64,000 nucleotides of DNA from Planctomycetia bacterium (GTDB taxonomy: Bacteria; Planctomycetota; Planctomycetia; Pirellulales; PNKZ01). How positions within the stretch are numbered: the stretch's first letter is position 1; each line of letters starts with the position of its first letter. The stretch is from positions 1-64,000 of the forward strand of contig JAIOPP010000069.1 in the NCBI GenBank assembly GCA_021413845.1. The letters run 5' to 3'. The position numbers were made by a program, and so were the translations under genes. Below are positions 32,413 to 40,711 of this stretch, one piece after another. Below the pieces are notes generated by a model. It saw only the letters and a program-made list of their open reading frames with translations, ran no database searches and was not told the origin of the DNA.

Positions 32413-33885
32413 ATGTCTGCCGCGACCCTCACCTCGCACCACGACGCGTTCCGTGAAGCTTCCGATCTGAAGCAGACCGTGCGAGACGCACTGGCCTTCG
32501 CCGATCAAATGAACGATCGATCGGAGCAGGTCGATCGGCTCACACCGCCGGGCTCGAACAAACCGGCAGGATCCTTCGGCTGGAAGACCTTGGCCGGCGT
32601 CTTGGTCGTCGCGGTCGTCGTCTTGCTGCAACCTTGGAAGCTGCTGCATTCCGAAACCATCGCGGCAACGGGTACGGAAGCCGCCGCGGTCAAGACCGTG
32701 AAGATCGATCGACCTTCTCCCGCGGCGACTTCCGAAGTCGTGTTGCCCGCCACGCTCCGTCCTTGGCAAACCACGACGCTCCATGCTCGCGTGAGCGGCT
32801 ACCTCACCGCTTGGCATAAGGATCTCGGCGCGAAGGTGAAGGCCGGCGAAGTCCTTGCCGAAATCGAAACGCCGGAGCTCGACCAAGAGCTCGCCGAAGG
32901 AGAAGCGACGGCGATGGAATCGCTCTCGGCGGTCGTGCAAGCGAAGGCCGAGCGACAGGAAGCCGAAGCCGAGCTGAACGTCGCCGAAGCGCAACTGAAT
33001 CGGGCCCGTGCCGATGCCGAGCTCGCGATCAGCCAGCTTGGTCGCCGCGAACGGCTGCTCGTCTCCAGCGCAATCTCGCAAGAAGAATACGATACGTTCC
33101 AAAAACAAGTCGAGGCCCGCAACGCCGATGTCGCCGCGGCGCAAGCCGACGTCGCACGTCGTCGCACCGGTCTGTCGACGAAAGCCGCGATCATCGAAGC
33201 TCGCGAAGCCGCGGCCAAGAGCCGGCAAGCGAACGTCGAACGATTGAAGGAGACGCTGCGATTCAAGAAGATCGTCGCCCCGTTCGACGGCATCGTCACG
33301 GGCCGCTCGGCCGAAGTCGGCATGCTGGTGACGGCCGGCAAGGAAGCGTTGTTCGTCGTCGAAGACATGACCCGCATTCGCGTGCAGGTGAACGTGCCGC
33401 AAGCGTATGCCGTGCAAACCGGCCGAGGCACCTCGGCCCTGGTCCGTATTCCTGAAGCTGCGCTTTCGACGACCGGCACCGTGACTCGAACTTCCGAATC
33501 GGTCGATGCCGCGAACCGCACGATGCTCGCCGAGATCGAGCTCGACAACACGACGCTTCGCTTCCAGCCCGGCAGCTACGTGCAAGTCACCTTCACCGCA
33601 AAGCAAAGCGGCACCGCCTGGACGATTCCCGCGAACACCTTGCAGATGCGGGTCGAAGGTCCGCATGTGGCCGTCGTGAACGCGAAGAACGAAGTTGAGA
33701 TCAAGCGGGTCGAGCTCGGCCGCGACCTCGGTCGGCGGATCGTCATTAATGCCGGCGTGCGAGGGGATGAACGCTTGATCGTCAATCCCGACGAAGAGCT
33801 GCGTAACGGGCTCGTCGTACAGGTAGCGCCATCGGCACCGGTCGGCGACGAAATCGCGCAACGGACGAATCAATCCGGTGAGTAA
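32413..33885 (+). CDS. RND efflux periplasmic adaptor (membrane fusion protein)
   Basis: A 490-residue HlyD/AcrA-type adaptor that links the RND pump to an outer-membrane channel. A cytoplasmic leader of about 55 residues precedes one membrane anchor (57-75, TLAGVLVVAVVVLL). Then come a lipoyl-like half-motif (LHARVSGYLTAWHKDLGAKVKAGEVLAEIETPELDQ region), a long Ala/Glu-rich coiled coil at about 155-275, the second lipoyl half (FKKIVAPFDGIVTGRSAEVG), a beta-barrel and a membrane-proximal domain. The long cytoplasmic leader is unusual, since most adaptors begin with a signal peptide. AAGGAG lies 10 bases before the ATG. Confidence 0.93.
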   Translation: MSAATLTSHHDAFREASDLKQTVRDALAFADQMNDRSEQVDRLTPPGSNKPAGSFGWKTLAGVLVVAVVVLLQPWKLLHSETIAATGTEAAAVKTVKIDRPSPAATSEVVLPATLRPWQTTTLHARVSGYLTAWHKDLGAKVKAGEVLAEIETPELDQELAEGEATAMESLSAVVQAKAERQEAEAELNVAEAQLNRARADAELAISQLGRRERLLVSSAISQEEYDTFQKQVEARNADVAAAQADVARRRTGLSTKAAIIEAREAAAKSRQANVERLKETLRFKKIVAPFDGIVTGRSAEVGMLVTAGKEALFVVEDMTRIRVQVNVPQAYAVQTGRGTSALVRIPEAALSTTGTVTRTSESVDAANRTMLAEIELDNTTLRFQPGSYVQVTFTAKQSGTAWTIPANTLQMRVEGPHVAVVNAKNEVEIKRVELGRDLGRRIVINAGVRGDERLIVNPDEELRNGLVVQVAPSAPVGDEIAQRTNQSGE

Positions 33886-34109
33886 GCCTCGAAAACCATC
33901 ACGTCGGCTGGCATGTCGACACTCGGAAAACCAAGCGTCGGGTAAAAAAATGAAACTTCTCGGCGACAGCACACACGCCCCAAATCTTCGTTCGCCCGCG
34001 GCAGGCCATCGTCCGCACGACGCCGAACGCGTATCATGGGTAACGACGCAGCCGAGCACGACCGCGGCCACGGGGCCCGGCGCGGCGAACGGACTTTTGG
34101 GTTCCCACG

Positions 34110-34718
34110 ATGCCCGTAGACGACTCACCCCTGACGCGAGCCAGCCTCTTGGTTCAGTTGCGCGACGCAACGAATCACGAAGCGTGGCACGAGTTCGTTC
34201 GGCTCTACAGTCCGATCGTGTACGGCTTCGCGCGCAAGCGGGGTCTGCAAGACGCCGACGCGGCCGATCTGATGCAAGACGTGATGCGCTCGGTATCGAC
34301 TGCGATCGGTCGGCTCGACTACGATCGTCGACAAGGAATGTTCCGCGGCTGGCTCTTCACGATCACGCGCAACAAGATCTTCAATCTACTTTCGTCGCGC
34401 CGTACGCATCCGCAAGCATCCGGCGACGCGGTGACGAATCGCTTGCTCGAATCGCATCCGGAAGCGAGCGACGGGGCCGACGATTGGGAAATGGAATACC
34501 AGCGGCGCCTCGCGTCCTTGGCGATGGAGCGAATCAAAAGTGAGTTTCAAGAAAACACCTGGCAGGCCTTCCGACTAACCGCGGTCGAAGGCATCGCGGC
34601 GGCCGAGGCGGCGAAGCAAGTCGGCATGTCGGCCGGCGCCATCTACGTCGCGAAGAGCCGCGTGCTCGCGCGACTCAAAGAAGAAGTCGACGTGCTGCGA
34701 CGACAGGAGGAAAGCTAA
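34110..34718 (+). CDS. ECF-type RNA polymerase sigma factor
   Basis: A 202-residue extracytoplasmic-function sigma factor. Region 2 is seen as WHEFVRLYSPIVYGFARKRGLQDADAADLMQDVMRSV and FRGWLFTITRNKI. Region 4 is ENTWQAFRLTAVEGIAAAEAAKQVGMSAGAIYVAKSRVLARLKEEV, a helix-turn-helix that reads the -35 element. The combination and the neighbour place it with planctomycete sigma factors encoded next to Ser/Thr kinases. Its stop (34716-34718) is one base from the kinase start, so the two are translationally coupled and very probably functional partners. Confidence 0.93.
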   Translation: MPVDDSPLTRASLLVQLRDATNHEAWHEFVRLYSPIVYGFARKRGLQDADAADLMQDVMRSVSTAIGRLDYDRRQGMFRGWLFTITRNKIFNLLSSRRTHPQASGDAVTNRLLESHPEASDGADDWEMEYQRRLASLAMERIKSEFQENTWQAFRLTAVEGIAAAEAAKQVGMSAGAIYVAKSRVLARLKEEVDVLRRQEES

Positions 34719-34719
34719 G

Positions 34720-36942
34720 ATGAAAGCCGACACGAAATGCCCGCAAACCGACGAACTTCAGCGATTGCTGAACGATTCGCTTCCCGGCGAGCGCCGCGAT
34801 GAATGCATCCAACACATGGACGACTGCGGCTGCTGCCAAGAAAAGTTGGAGCAAATCGCCGTTGAAGGAACGAACCTTTCGCAGCTCGTCGAGCATCTGA
34901 ACACGGCCGAACCGATGGCGACGTCGGCCTACTGGCCCGCCCTGAAATCGCTCGACACGGAGTTGCCGCCGGTCACGCCGAAAGACACTCCGACCCGGAC
35001 GCGCGAGCTCTCGCTCAGCTTCCTCCAGCCGGCAAGCGACAGCGCCTATCTCGGCCGGCTCGCGCAGTTCGATGTGATGCGGGTCATCGGGCGCGGCGGC
35101 ATGGGGCTCGTGCTCGAAGCCTTCGACTCGCGCTTGCAGCGGCACGTTGCGCTCAAGGTGCTCGATCCGGAACTCGCGTCCGACGACATTGCGCGGCAAC
35201 GCTTTTGCCGCGAGTCGCGCGCGGCCGCTTCGATCTCGCATGAGAACGTCGTCGCCGTGCATCAAGTCGAAAAGTCGGGCGAGCACGGACTGCCGTATAT
35301 CGTGATGCAGCTCATCTCCGGCGAATCGCTCGAGCAGCGGCTGGCCCGCGATAAGAAACTTCCGCTCCGCGAGATCGTGCGAATCGGCATGCAAGCCGCA
35401 CACGGCCTCGCCGCCGCGCACGCACAAGGCTTGATCCATCGCGATATCAAGCCGGGCAACATCCTCTTGGAGCCGCCGCACGATCGGGTCAAGCTCACCG
35501 ACTTCGGCCTGGCCCGCGTGGAAGAAGACGTGAAGCTCACGCGCACCGGCTTCGTCAGCGGCACGCCGTTGTACATGGCACCCGAGCAAGCGCTCGGCGA
35601 AGACGCCGATCCGCGCTCGGACCTTTTCAGCCTCGGGGCGATCCTTTACGAAATGTGCGCCGGCCGGCCCCCTTTCACCGGCAACTCGGCGCTGATGATC
35701 TTAAAGCAGATCACGGATACGAAGCATGTGCCGCTCCGCGAGCTCAATCCGCAAATTCCGGATTGGTTCGCCGCGACCATCGATCACCTGCTCGAGAAGA
35801 AGCCGGCGAACCGGATCCAAACGGCCACCCAGCTCGCCGAGTTGCTCGACTTCCAATGGGCCCTGCTGAAGACGACGTCGGACGATGTGCCGACGGTCTG
35901 CCAGATCGAACAGCGCAAGCTCGTCGTGCGCAATCGCTGGATCGCCGGTGGCATCGGTGCGACGTTCCTCGCGTTCGGCATCCTCGGCGGCATGTGGTTC
36001 AACCACCGCGGAGATCGCGCGCCGGTTCCGGTTTCCTCGGCCGAGCCGGTCGCCGTGCTCAGTGCGAACGCCGGCGCAGTCTGGTCCGTCGCGTTCGACG
36101 CCGCCGGCAAGACCGCGGCGATGGCCGTGGAAGACGGCTCGGTTCGCTTGTGGGACGTCCCGACGCAGAGCGTGAAGGCTTCTTGGAGCGCGCATCGTGG
36201 ATTCGTCTGGGGAGTCCACTTCCTGCCCGACGACGAAACGCTCGTCACCGCCGGCGACGAAGGGCTCATCAAGCTCTGGAAGCGCGCGGAACCCGAGCCC
36301 TACCGGACGTTCGAGCACTCGAACGCCGTCCGCAGCATTGCGTTCTCGCGCGATCGACGGATGTTCGCCGGCGACCGCGGCGGAGGCCTTCGCGCTTGGT
36401 CGCTCGAAGCGCCTGCGACCGGCAGCGGAGCAGCCGGCGCGACCAAGCCCTTGGCCGAAGCCAAGCAAGCCGGCGCGTTGTTCGCCGTGGCGATCTCGCC
36501 CGACGACAAGACGATCGCCACCGGCGGCAGCGATAAGGTCGTTCGCTTGTGGAACGCGCAGGACCTCACGCCGAAACTCACGCTCGAAGGTCATGCCGGC
36601 CCGATCTACGGCCTGGCGTTTCATCCCGACGGTCGGCGGCTCGTCTCCGTCGGATGGGACAAAGCGGTGCATGTGTGGGACGCCGCCGCAGGCATGGCCG
36701 TGAAGAGTTGGGAAGGGCACACGATGGATATCTGGTCCGTCGCCTATTCGCCCGACGGCTCGAAGCTGGCGACCGGCGGAGCCGACGGCGCCGTGAAACT
36801 TTGGGACGCCGAAACCGGAAAACTTCTCGCAACCTATCTCGGTCACGGCAACTCGGTACATACCGTCGCGTTCAACAACGCCGGCACGCAACTCGCCTCA
36901 GGCGGCCGCGATGGGGCGGTGCGCGTTTGGAAGATCGAATAG
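34720..36942 (+). CDS. Ser/Thr protein kinase with anti-sigma-like zinc motif and WD40 propeller
   Basis: A 740-residue membrane protein. Residues 1-60 resemble a zinc-binding anti-sigma domain: H32-x3-C36-x2-C39 in CIQHMDDCGCCQEKLEQ. The Hanks-type kinase spans about 115-385: GRGGMGLVLEAFD, VALK (K146), HRDIKPGN (240-247), DFG (261-263), APE (287-289), all catalytic residues intact. One membrane helix follows at 407-427, then seven WD40 blades (446-740), each ending in a W-D/K/S/N motif such as VRLWD, IKLWK, VHVWD, VKLWD, VRVWK. The kinase would face the cytoplasm and the propeller the other side. A sensor that frees the upstream sigma factor by phosphorylation is inferred. Confidence 0.93.
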   Translation: MKADTKCPQTDELQRLLNDSLPGERRDECIQHMDDCGCCQEKLEQIAVEGTNLSQLVEHLNTAEPMATSAYWPALKSLDTELPPVTPKDTPTRTRELSLSFLQPASDSAYLGRLAQFDVMRVIGRGGMGLVLEAFDSRLQRHVALKVLDPELASDDIARQRFCRESRAAASISHENVVAVHQVEKSGEHGLPYIVMQLISGESLEQRLARDKKLPLREIVRIGMQAAHGLAAAHAQGLIHRDIKPGNILLEPPHDRVKLTDFGLARVEEDVKLTRTGFVSGTPLYMAPEQALGEDADPRSDLFSLGAILYEMCAGRPPFTGNSALMILKQITDTKHVPLRELNPQIPDWFAATIDHLLEKKPANRIQTATQLAELLDFQWALLKTTSDDVPTVCQIEQRKLVVRNRWIAGGIGATFLAFGILGGMWFNHRGDRAPVPVSSAEPVAVLSANAGAVWSVAFDAAGKTAAMAVEDGSVRLWDVPTQSVKASWSAHRGFVWGVHFLPDDETLVTAGDEGLIKLWKRAEPEPYRTFEHSNAVRSIAFSRDRRMFAGDRGGGLRAWSLEAPATGSGAAGATKPLAEAKQAGALFAVAISPDDKTIATGGSDKVVRLWNAQDLTPKLTLEGHAGPIYGLAFHPDGRRLVSVGWDKAVHVWDAAAGMAVKSWEGHTMDIWSVAYSPDGSKLATGGADGAVKLWDAETGKLLATYLGHGNSVHTVAFNNAGTQLASGGRDGAVRVWKIE

Positions 36943-36987
36943 CTTAGCCGGTCAGCAAGCTTAACCGGTCAGCTGCTTAGCTGGTCA
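36942..36987. repeat. Three copies of GCTTARCYGGTCA at a convergent gene junction
   Basis: Copies at 36942-36954, 36959-36971 and 36975-36987, with spacing of 17 and 16 bases. The first touches the kinase stop; the third encodes the last codons and stop of the ceramidase-like gene. Read on the minus strand each copy contains TAA. Confidence 0.6.
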
Positions 36988-38440
36988 ATTGCGCGATCTT
37001 GTCGCCGACTTGTTGAATCACCGTCTCGAGGCTGCCCGGCGCCACGACCGCGATCTGCTCTTGATAGATGCCCCGGCCGTAGGTCGGGCGATCGGGGAAG
37101 TAGCCCGGCTGCCAATCGTTGGAGATCGTGGCGACGATGAGGGTGAACTTCGGGAAGCGCTTGCGCAATTCGATCTGGAGCATCTGGTAAAGCTCGCCCG
37201 GCGCCACGACCCAGAGCAAGCCGCCGGTGCGCGCGATCGATACCGTGTAAGGAAACGTTTTGCCCGTCGGCAGCGACGACAGCTTATTGAGCTGTCGCGT
37301 CATCCGCTCGGCGCGGGCCCGAGCCTCGCGCAAGGCCGCGTCGTCTTTCGCCGCGCGGGCCTTCTCTTCCGCGGCCTTCCAATTCGCCAAGTCGCGCTTC
37401 GTGTCCTCGATCGTCGGCAAGTCGGGCCGGTAGTCGATCGGAATCAGCACGTCTTGAAATTTCCATCGTTCGTTCGCCGTCGCAGCGGCCGGATCCAGCG
37501 GCGTATCTTTCCAAACACCGAGCGTCGCGCCGGAAACGACCGGGCCCGTGTAGACGAACTTCGTCCCCGCCGGCGGCATCGCTTCGAGAATGGCGAGGGT
37601 CGCATAACCGAGCTGCCGGCCGTTGCGATCGGCCGTCGCCACGTCGCCGACGAACCCTTCGCGCGGTCCCAAGTCGCCCGAGGCCCCTTGGATGAAGAAA
37701 CACGGCGCAGCGCCGGTCGCCCCTTCGACCGTTTCTCGCAGCGCACCGATATAGTCGGGACTCACGAGCGTGTTCTGCCAGGCGAGGGTCGTCGGATGGC
37801 ACGCGTAGTTGACGAGCGTACCGATCGTGCGCCCGGGTTTCCCCTCGTTGTCGACCAACGTCAGGCGACCGACGACCAACGTGTCGTCGGCAAGCCCTGC
37901 GGCATGAAAACCGCAGACGAATTGCTTGCTGCCGGCGTCGAACCCGTCGCGATGCGCGGCCAAGCTCGAACGACCTGCCGTGCAGACCAACGTCGCCGGC
38001 TTCGCCGCGGTGAGCGCCTGCTCGGCGCAGCGCGCCGTGCGCATCGTCATCTCATCCAAATACGGGCCGATCATGTCTCCGCCGGGAAGATCGGCGCGCG
38101 AGCGGGCCATGAAGCCTGCGCCGTGCGTATGCGACAGGCAGACATGCACCTGGGCCGAAGGAATTCCGGTCGCGTGGCCGGCCGCCTCGCGCAGTGCGTC
38201 CATCGCGGCTCGTTCGAGAATGCAATGATCGAGCGCGAGCATCAGCAGGGCATCGCCCGCGGTGCCGCAACCGCGCGGCTGCAGCCAGAGGGCCGTCGCC
38301 GTGATCGGGCGATGGATGCCGGTCGAGCGATCGTGAATCGCCGCGCCCCACATGCGATGATACATCCCGACCGGCGGGGTAATGTCGACGCGGGCGACTC
38401 CCGCGATCAGCCGCGCTTGCGATGCGATGTAAGGTTCCAT
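36977..38440 (-). CDS. Neutral/alkaline ceramidase N-terminal-domain-like hydrolase
   Basis: A 487-residue protein with the fold of neutral ceramidases: GVARVDITPPVGMYHRMWG, MLALDHCILE, VHVCLSHTHGAGF (metal-binding His pair), GTLVNYACHPTT (another His ligand) and CFFIQGASGDLGPREGF. The family contains amidases acting on ceramide and many bacterial members of unknown substrate. There is no signal peptide, which is unusual, so it may be cytosolic here. It is the last gene of a minus-strand set with a DHDPS-family enzyme (TGA and ATG adjacent with one base between) and a sugar-acid dehydratase-like protein, suggesting a catabolic role rather than sphingolipid turnover. Confidence 0.82.
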   Translation of the reverse strand: MEPYIASQARLIAGVARVDITPPVGMYHRMWGAAIHDRSTGIHRPITATALWLQPRGCGTAGDALLMLALDHCILERAAMDALREAAGHATGIPSAQVHVCLSHTHGAGFMARSRADLPGGDMIGPYLDEMTMRTARCAEQALTAAKPATLVCTAGRSSLAAHRDGFDAGSKQFVCGFHAAGLADDTLVVGRLTLVDNEGKPGRTIGTLVNYACHPTTLAWQNTLVSPDYIGALRETVEGATGAAPCFFIQGASGDLGPREGFVGDVATADRNGRQLGYATLAILEAMPPAGTKFVYTGPVVSGATLGVWKDTPLDPAAATANERWKFQDVLIPIDYRPDLPTIEDTKRDLANWKAAEEKARAAKDDAALREARARAERMTRQLNKLSSLPTGKTFPYTVSIARTGGLLWVVAPGELYQMLQIELRKRFPKFTLIVATISNDWQPGYFPDRPTYGRGIYQEQIAVVAPGSLETVIQQVGDKIAQLTS

Positions 38441-38441
38441 G

Positions 38442-39368
38442 TCAGGCCCCGATCCGTTCCGCCGGCAAGGCGGCTTGAAGAAGTTGAAACAAGCGATCGA
38501 CCTCGGCAGCCGTTTCGGAGTCGAGTTCCCAGGCGTGCGGTGTGCGACGACGAGCGTCGGCGAAAAGGCCGCGCTTCACGAGCAAGTATTTTTCGATCGC
38601 CAGAAAGCCGTCGAGCCCGGCTTGCAATTGCAACGCGACGATCGCGCAGATCGGAAAATAGAGGCGATACGTTGCGGCTTCGTCGCCCCGCTCGAGCGCG
38701 CGCCAGAGTGCGACGATCCCGTCGAGCAGATCGACGCCGGGCATCGTACCGGCGATGCCGCGCCGATAGCTGTCGACCAGATGAATCCCCCCGGAGCCTT
38801 CGAAGATGCGCGCCCGGCCGCCCGTCGCATCGCGGAGCGCCGAAAGATTCGGGCCGATCGGCGAAGCCTCGGGCTTGAAGAGAATCTTCTCCTCGCCGTA
38901 GCGCGCGAGCAGCAACTCGTACACCGCGAGCGGAATCGCTTGGCCGACATAGCCGGAAGCGTCTTGCACGATGATCGGCAATGAGATCGCGTCGGCCAGC
39001 GCGCAATAGTAGGCGGCAAGCGCATCTTTGCCGAGCCGCGTCGCCAGCGGAGGAACCGCCATCACGGCATCGCAGCCCGACCGCTCGGCATGTGCGGCGA
39101 AGAGCACGGCCTGCTTCGTGCTCTCGGCACCGACGCTGACGAACACCGCCACGCGCTTCGCCGCGAGCTCGACGAGCAACTCCGTATAACGCAGCCGCTC
39201 GTCGGCCGTAAGCCGCAAGAGCTCGGAGACCATGCCGGTGCCGTAGCCTTGCGAACCGGCGGCGATAATGAACTCGATCTCACGCGCTAGCGCCGCGCGG
39301 TCGATTTCATCGGCGGCGGTAAACGGAGTATGCACGATCGGCAACACCCCGGTAAGTCTCTGCGCCAT
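38442..39368 (-). CDS. Dihydrodipicolinate synthase/N-acetylneuraminate lyase family aldolase
   Basis: A 308-residue class I aldolase of the DapA family from ATG 39366-39368 (GAAGG upstream; GTG at 39380 is also possible). Motifs: [10 protein letters not shown] at the start, [21 protein letters not shown] where the usual T-T-G-E sits, the Tyr loop [10 protein letters not shown], and the Schiff-base Lys in [12 protein letters not shown]. The family condenses or splits pyruvate or 2-keto-3-deoxy acids. The substrate cannot be read, but its neighbours point to sugar-acid or keto-deoxy acid cleavage rather than lysine synthesis. It is cotranscribed with the ceramidase-like gene. Confidence 0.87.
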   Translation of the reverse strand: MAQRLTGVLPIVHTPFTAADEIDRAALAREIEFIIAAGSQGYGTGMVSELLRLTADERLRYTELLVELAAKRVAVFVSVGAESTKQAVLFAAHAERSGCDAVMAVPPLATRLGKDALAAYYCALADAISLPIIVQDASGYVGQAIPLAVYELLLARYGEEKILFKPEASPIGPNLSALRDATGGRARIFEGSGGIHLVDSYRRGIAGTMPGVDLLDGIVALWRALERGDEAATYRLYFPICAIVALQLQAGLDGFLAIEKYLLVKRGLFADARRRTPHAWELDSETAAEVDRLFQLLQAALPAERIGA

Positions 39369-39449
39369 CGGCTTCAGCACCTTCGTTGATTTCTATCGTT
39401 CGGCTTCGGGCATCTCAACTGATCACCGACCACCGACCACTGCCCGCTC

Positions 39450-40628
39450 CTACCAATCCCCAATGCTCCCGTCCGTATACGTCACCGGTTGCAAGATTTC
39501 CTGCTCGAATGGATGCTTCTTCAGCTCCGCTTCGTTGATCGAGATGCCTAGGCCCGGCCTGGTGTTGGGGCGGACGATGCGGCCGGCTCGTTCGACCTTG
39601 AAGCCTTCTTCGACGACATCTTGCCGCCACGGCACGTCGCCATGCACGGTTTCGCAGATGATGTAGCTCGGCTGCGAGAAGCCGAACTCCAGCGATGCCG
39701 CGGTGCTCACAGGGCCCTGCGGATTATGCGGCGCGAGCGCCACGCGATACGCTTCGCACAGCGCCGCGATGCGCCGCGCTTCGCTCAGGCCGCCGCAATG
39801 GGTGATGTCGAGTTGGCAAACGTCGAGCGCCTTGGCCGCCAACAGATCGCGGAAGGCGGCCAGATGCGTGACGCGCTCGCCGGTCGCGATCGGCGTCGAC
39901 ACGGCGGCGTTGATCCGCGCGAGTCCGTCGACGCTTTCCGGCCAGCAAGGTTCTTCCAAGAAATAAAGTCCGTAAGGCTCGAGCGCCGTGGCGAACTGCA
40001 GGCCCATCGTCGGGGAAGGTCGGGCATGGCAGTCGACCATAATGTCGACCGCTTCCCCGACCGCTTCGCGCATCGCGGCCACGCAGCGTTCGGCCGCGCG
40101 GATCGGCTTCAACCCTTCGAGCGGCATCGTCGGCGGCACGGCCATGCTCTTGAACGCGGTGAACCCCTCGGCGACCGCTTCCCGCGCCAGGTCGGCGAAG
40201 CGGCGCGCGTCGTCGGCCGAGGTTTCGTAGAAGTCTTCCATCCGGCCTCCGCCGAGATGGCAATAGGTGCGCACATGGTCGCGCACCGGACCTCCCCAGA
40301 GCTTCGAGCACGGCACCCCCAGCGACTTGCCGAGGATGTCCCACAAGGCGAGGTCGATGCCGGCGATCGCCGTCGCGCGGACGATGCCGTGGCCGTGCCA
40401 GAAGTGGCGGCGATACATCATCTGCCACAGATGCTCGACCCGCGTCGGGTCTTGGCCGATCAGAAGTTGCGACAGGTCTTCGATCGCCCCGACGACGCCG
40501 CGCGTGTGCCACTCCAAAGTCGCCTCGCCCCAACCGAAGAGCCCGGCCTGATCGGTGACGACCTTGACGAACACCCAATTGCGCATCCGAGCGTGACATA
40601 CATGCGTTTCGATCGCGACGATTTTCAT
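39450..40628 (-). CDS. Enolase-superfamily sugar-acid dehydratase (galactonate dehydratase-like)
   Basis: A 392-residue mandelate racemase/muconate lactonising enzyme from ATG 40626-40628. It has the N-terminal capping domain ([52 protein letters not shown]) and the barrel with metal ligands in [19 protein letters not shown] and ATGERVTHL. The general base His is in [20 protein letters not shown]. Those features are those of acid-sugar dehydratases (galactonate/gluconate group), which give 2-keto-3-deoxy acids. The downstream DHDPS-family aldolase could cleave such a product, so the two are plausibly consecutive steps. Confidence 0.88.
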   Translation of the reverse strand: MKIVAIETHVCHARMRNWVFVKVVTDQAGLFGWGEATLEWHTRGVVGAIEDLSQLLIGQDPTRVEHLWQMMYRRHFWHGHGIVRATAIAGIDLALWDILGKSLGVPCSKLWGGPVRDHVRTYCHLGGGRMEDFYETSADDARRFADLAREAVAEGFTAFKSMAVPPTMPLEGLKPIRAAERCVAAMREAVGEAVDIMVDCHARPSPTMGLQFATALEPYGLYFLEEPCWPESVDGLARINAAVSTPIATGERVTHLAAFRDLLAAKALDVCQLDITHCGGLSEARRIAALCEAYRVALAPHNPQGPVSTAASLEFGFSQPSYIICETVHGDVPWRQDVVEEGFKVERAGRIVRPNTRPGLGISINEAELKKHPFEQEILQPVTYTDGSIGDW

Positions 40629-40711
40629 GACGGCTGGGCTTTCGGGCAGGGGGCCGTAGAGATTCATCTGCGGCTATTGCAGGAGCATGCTTTCAAATTA
40701 CTTCGTCGCGG

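Noticed and set aside
36989-38878. 629-codon plus-strand frame spanning the ceramidase-like and aldolase genes
   Set aside because: It crosses two well-supported genes on the other strand, has no ribosome-binding site and no recognisable domain.
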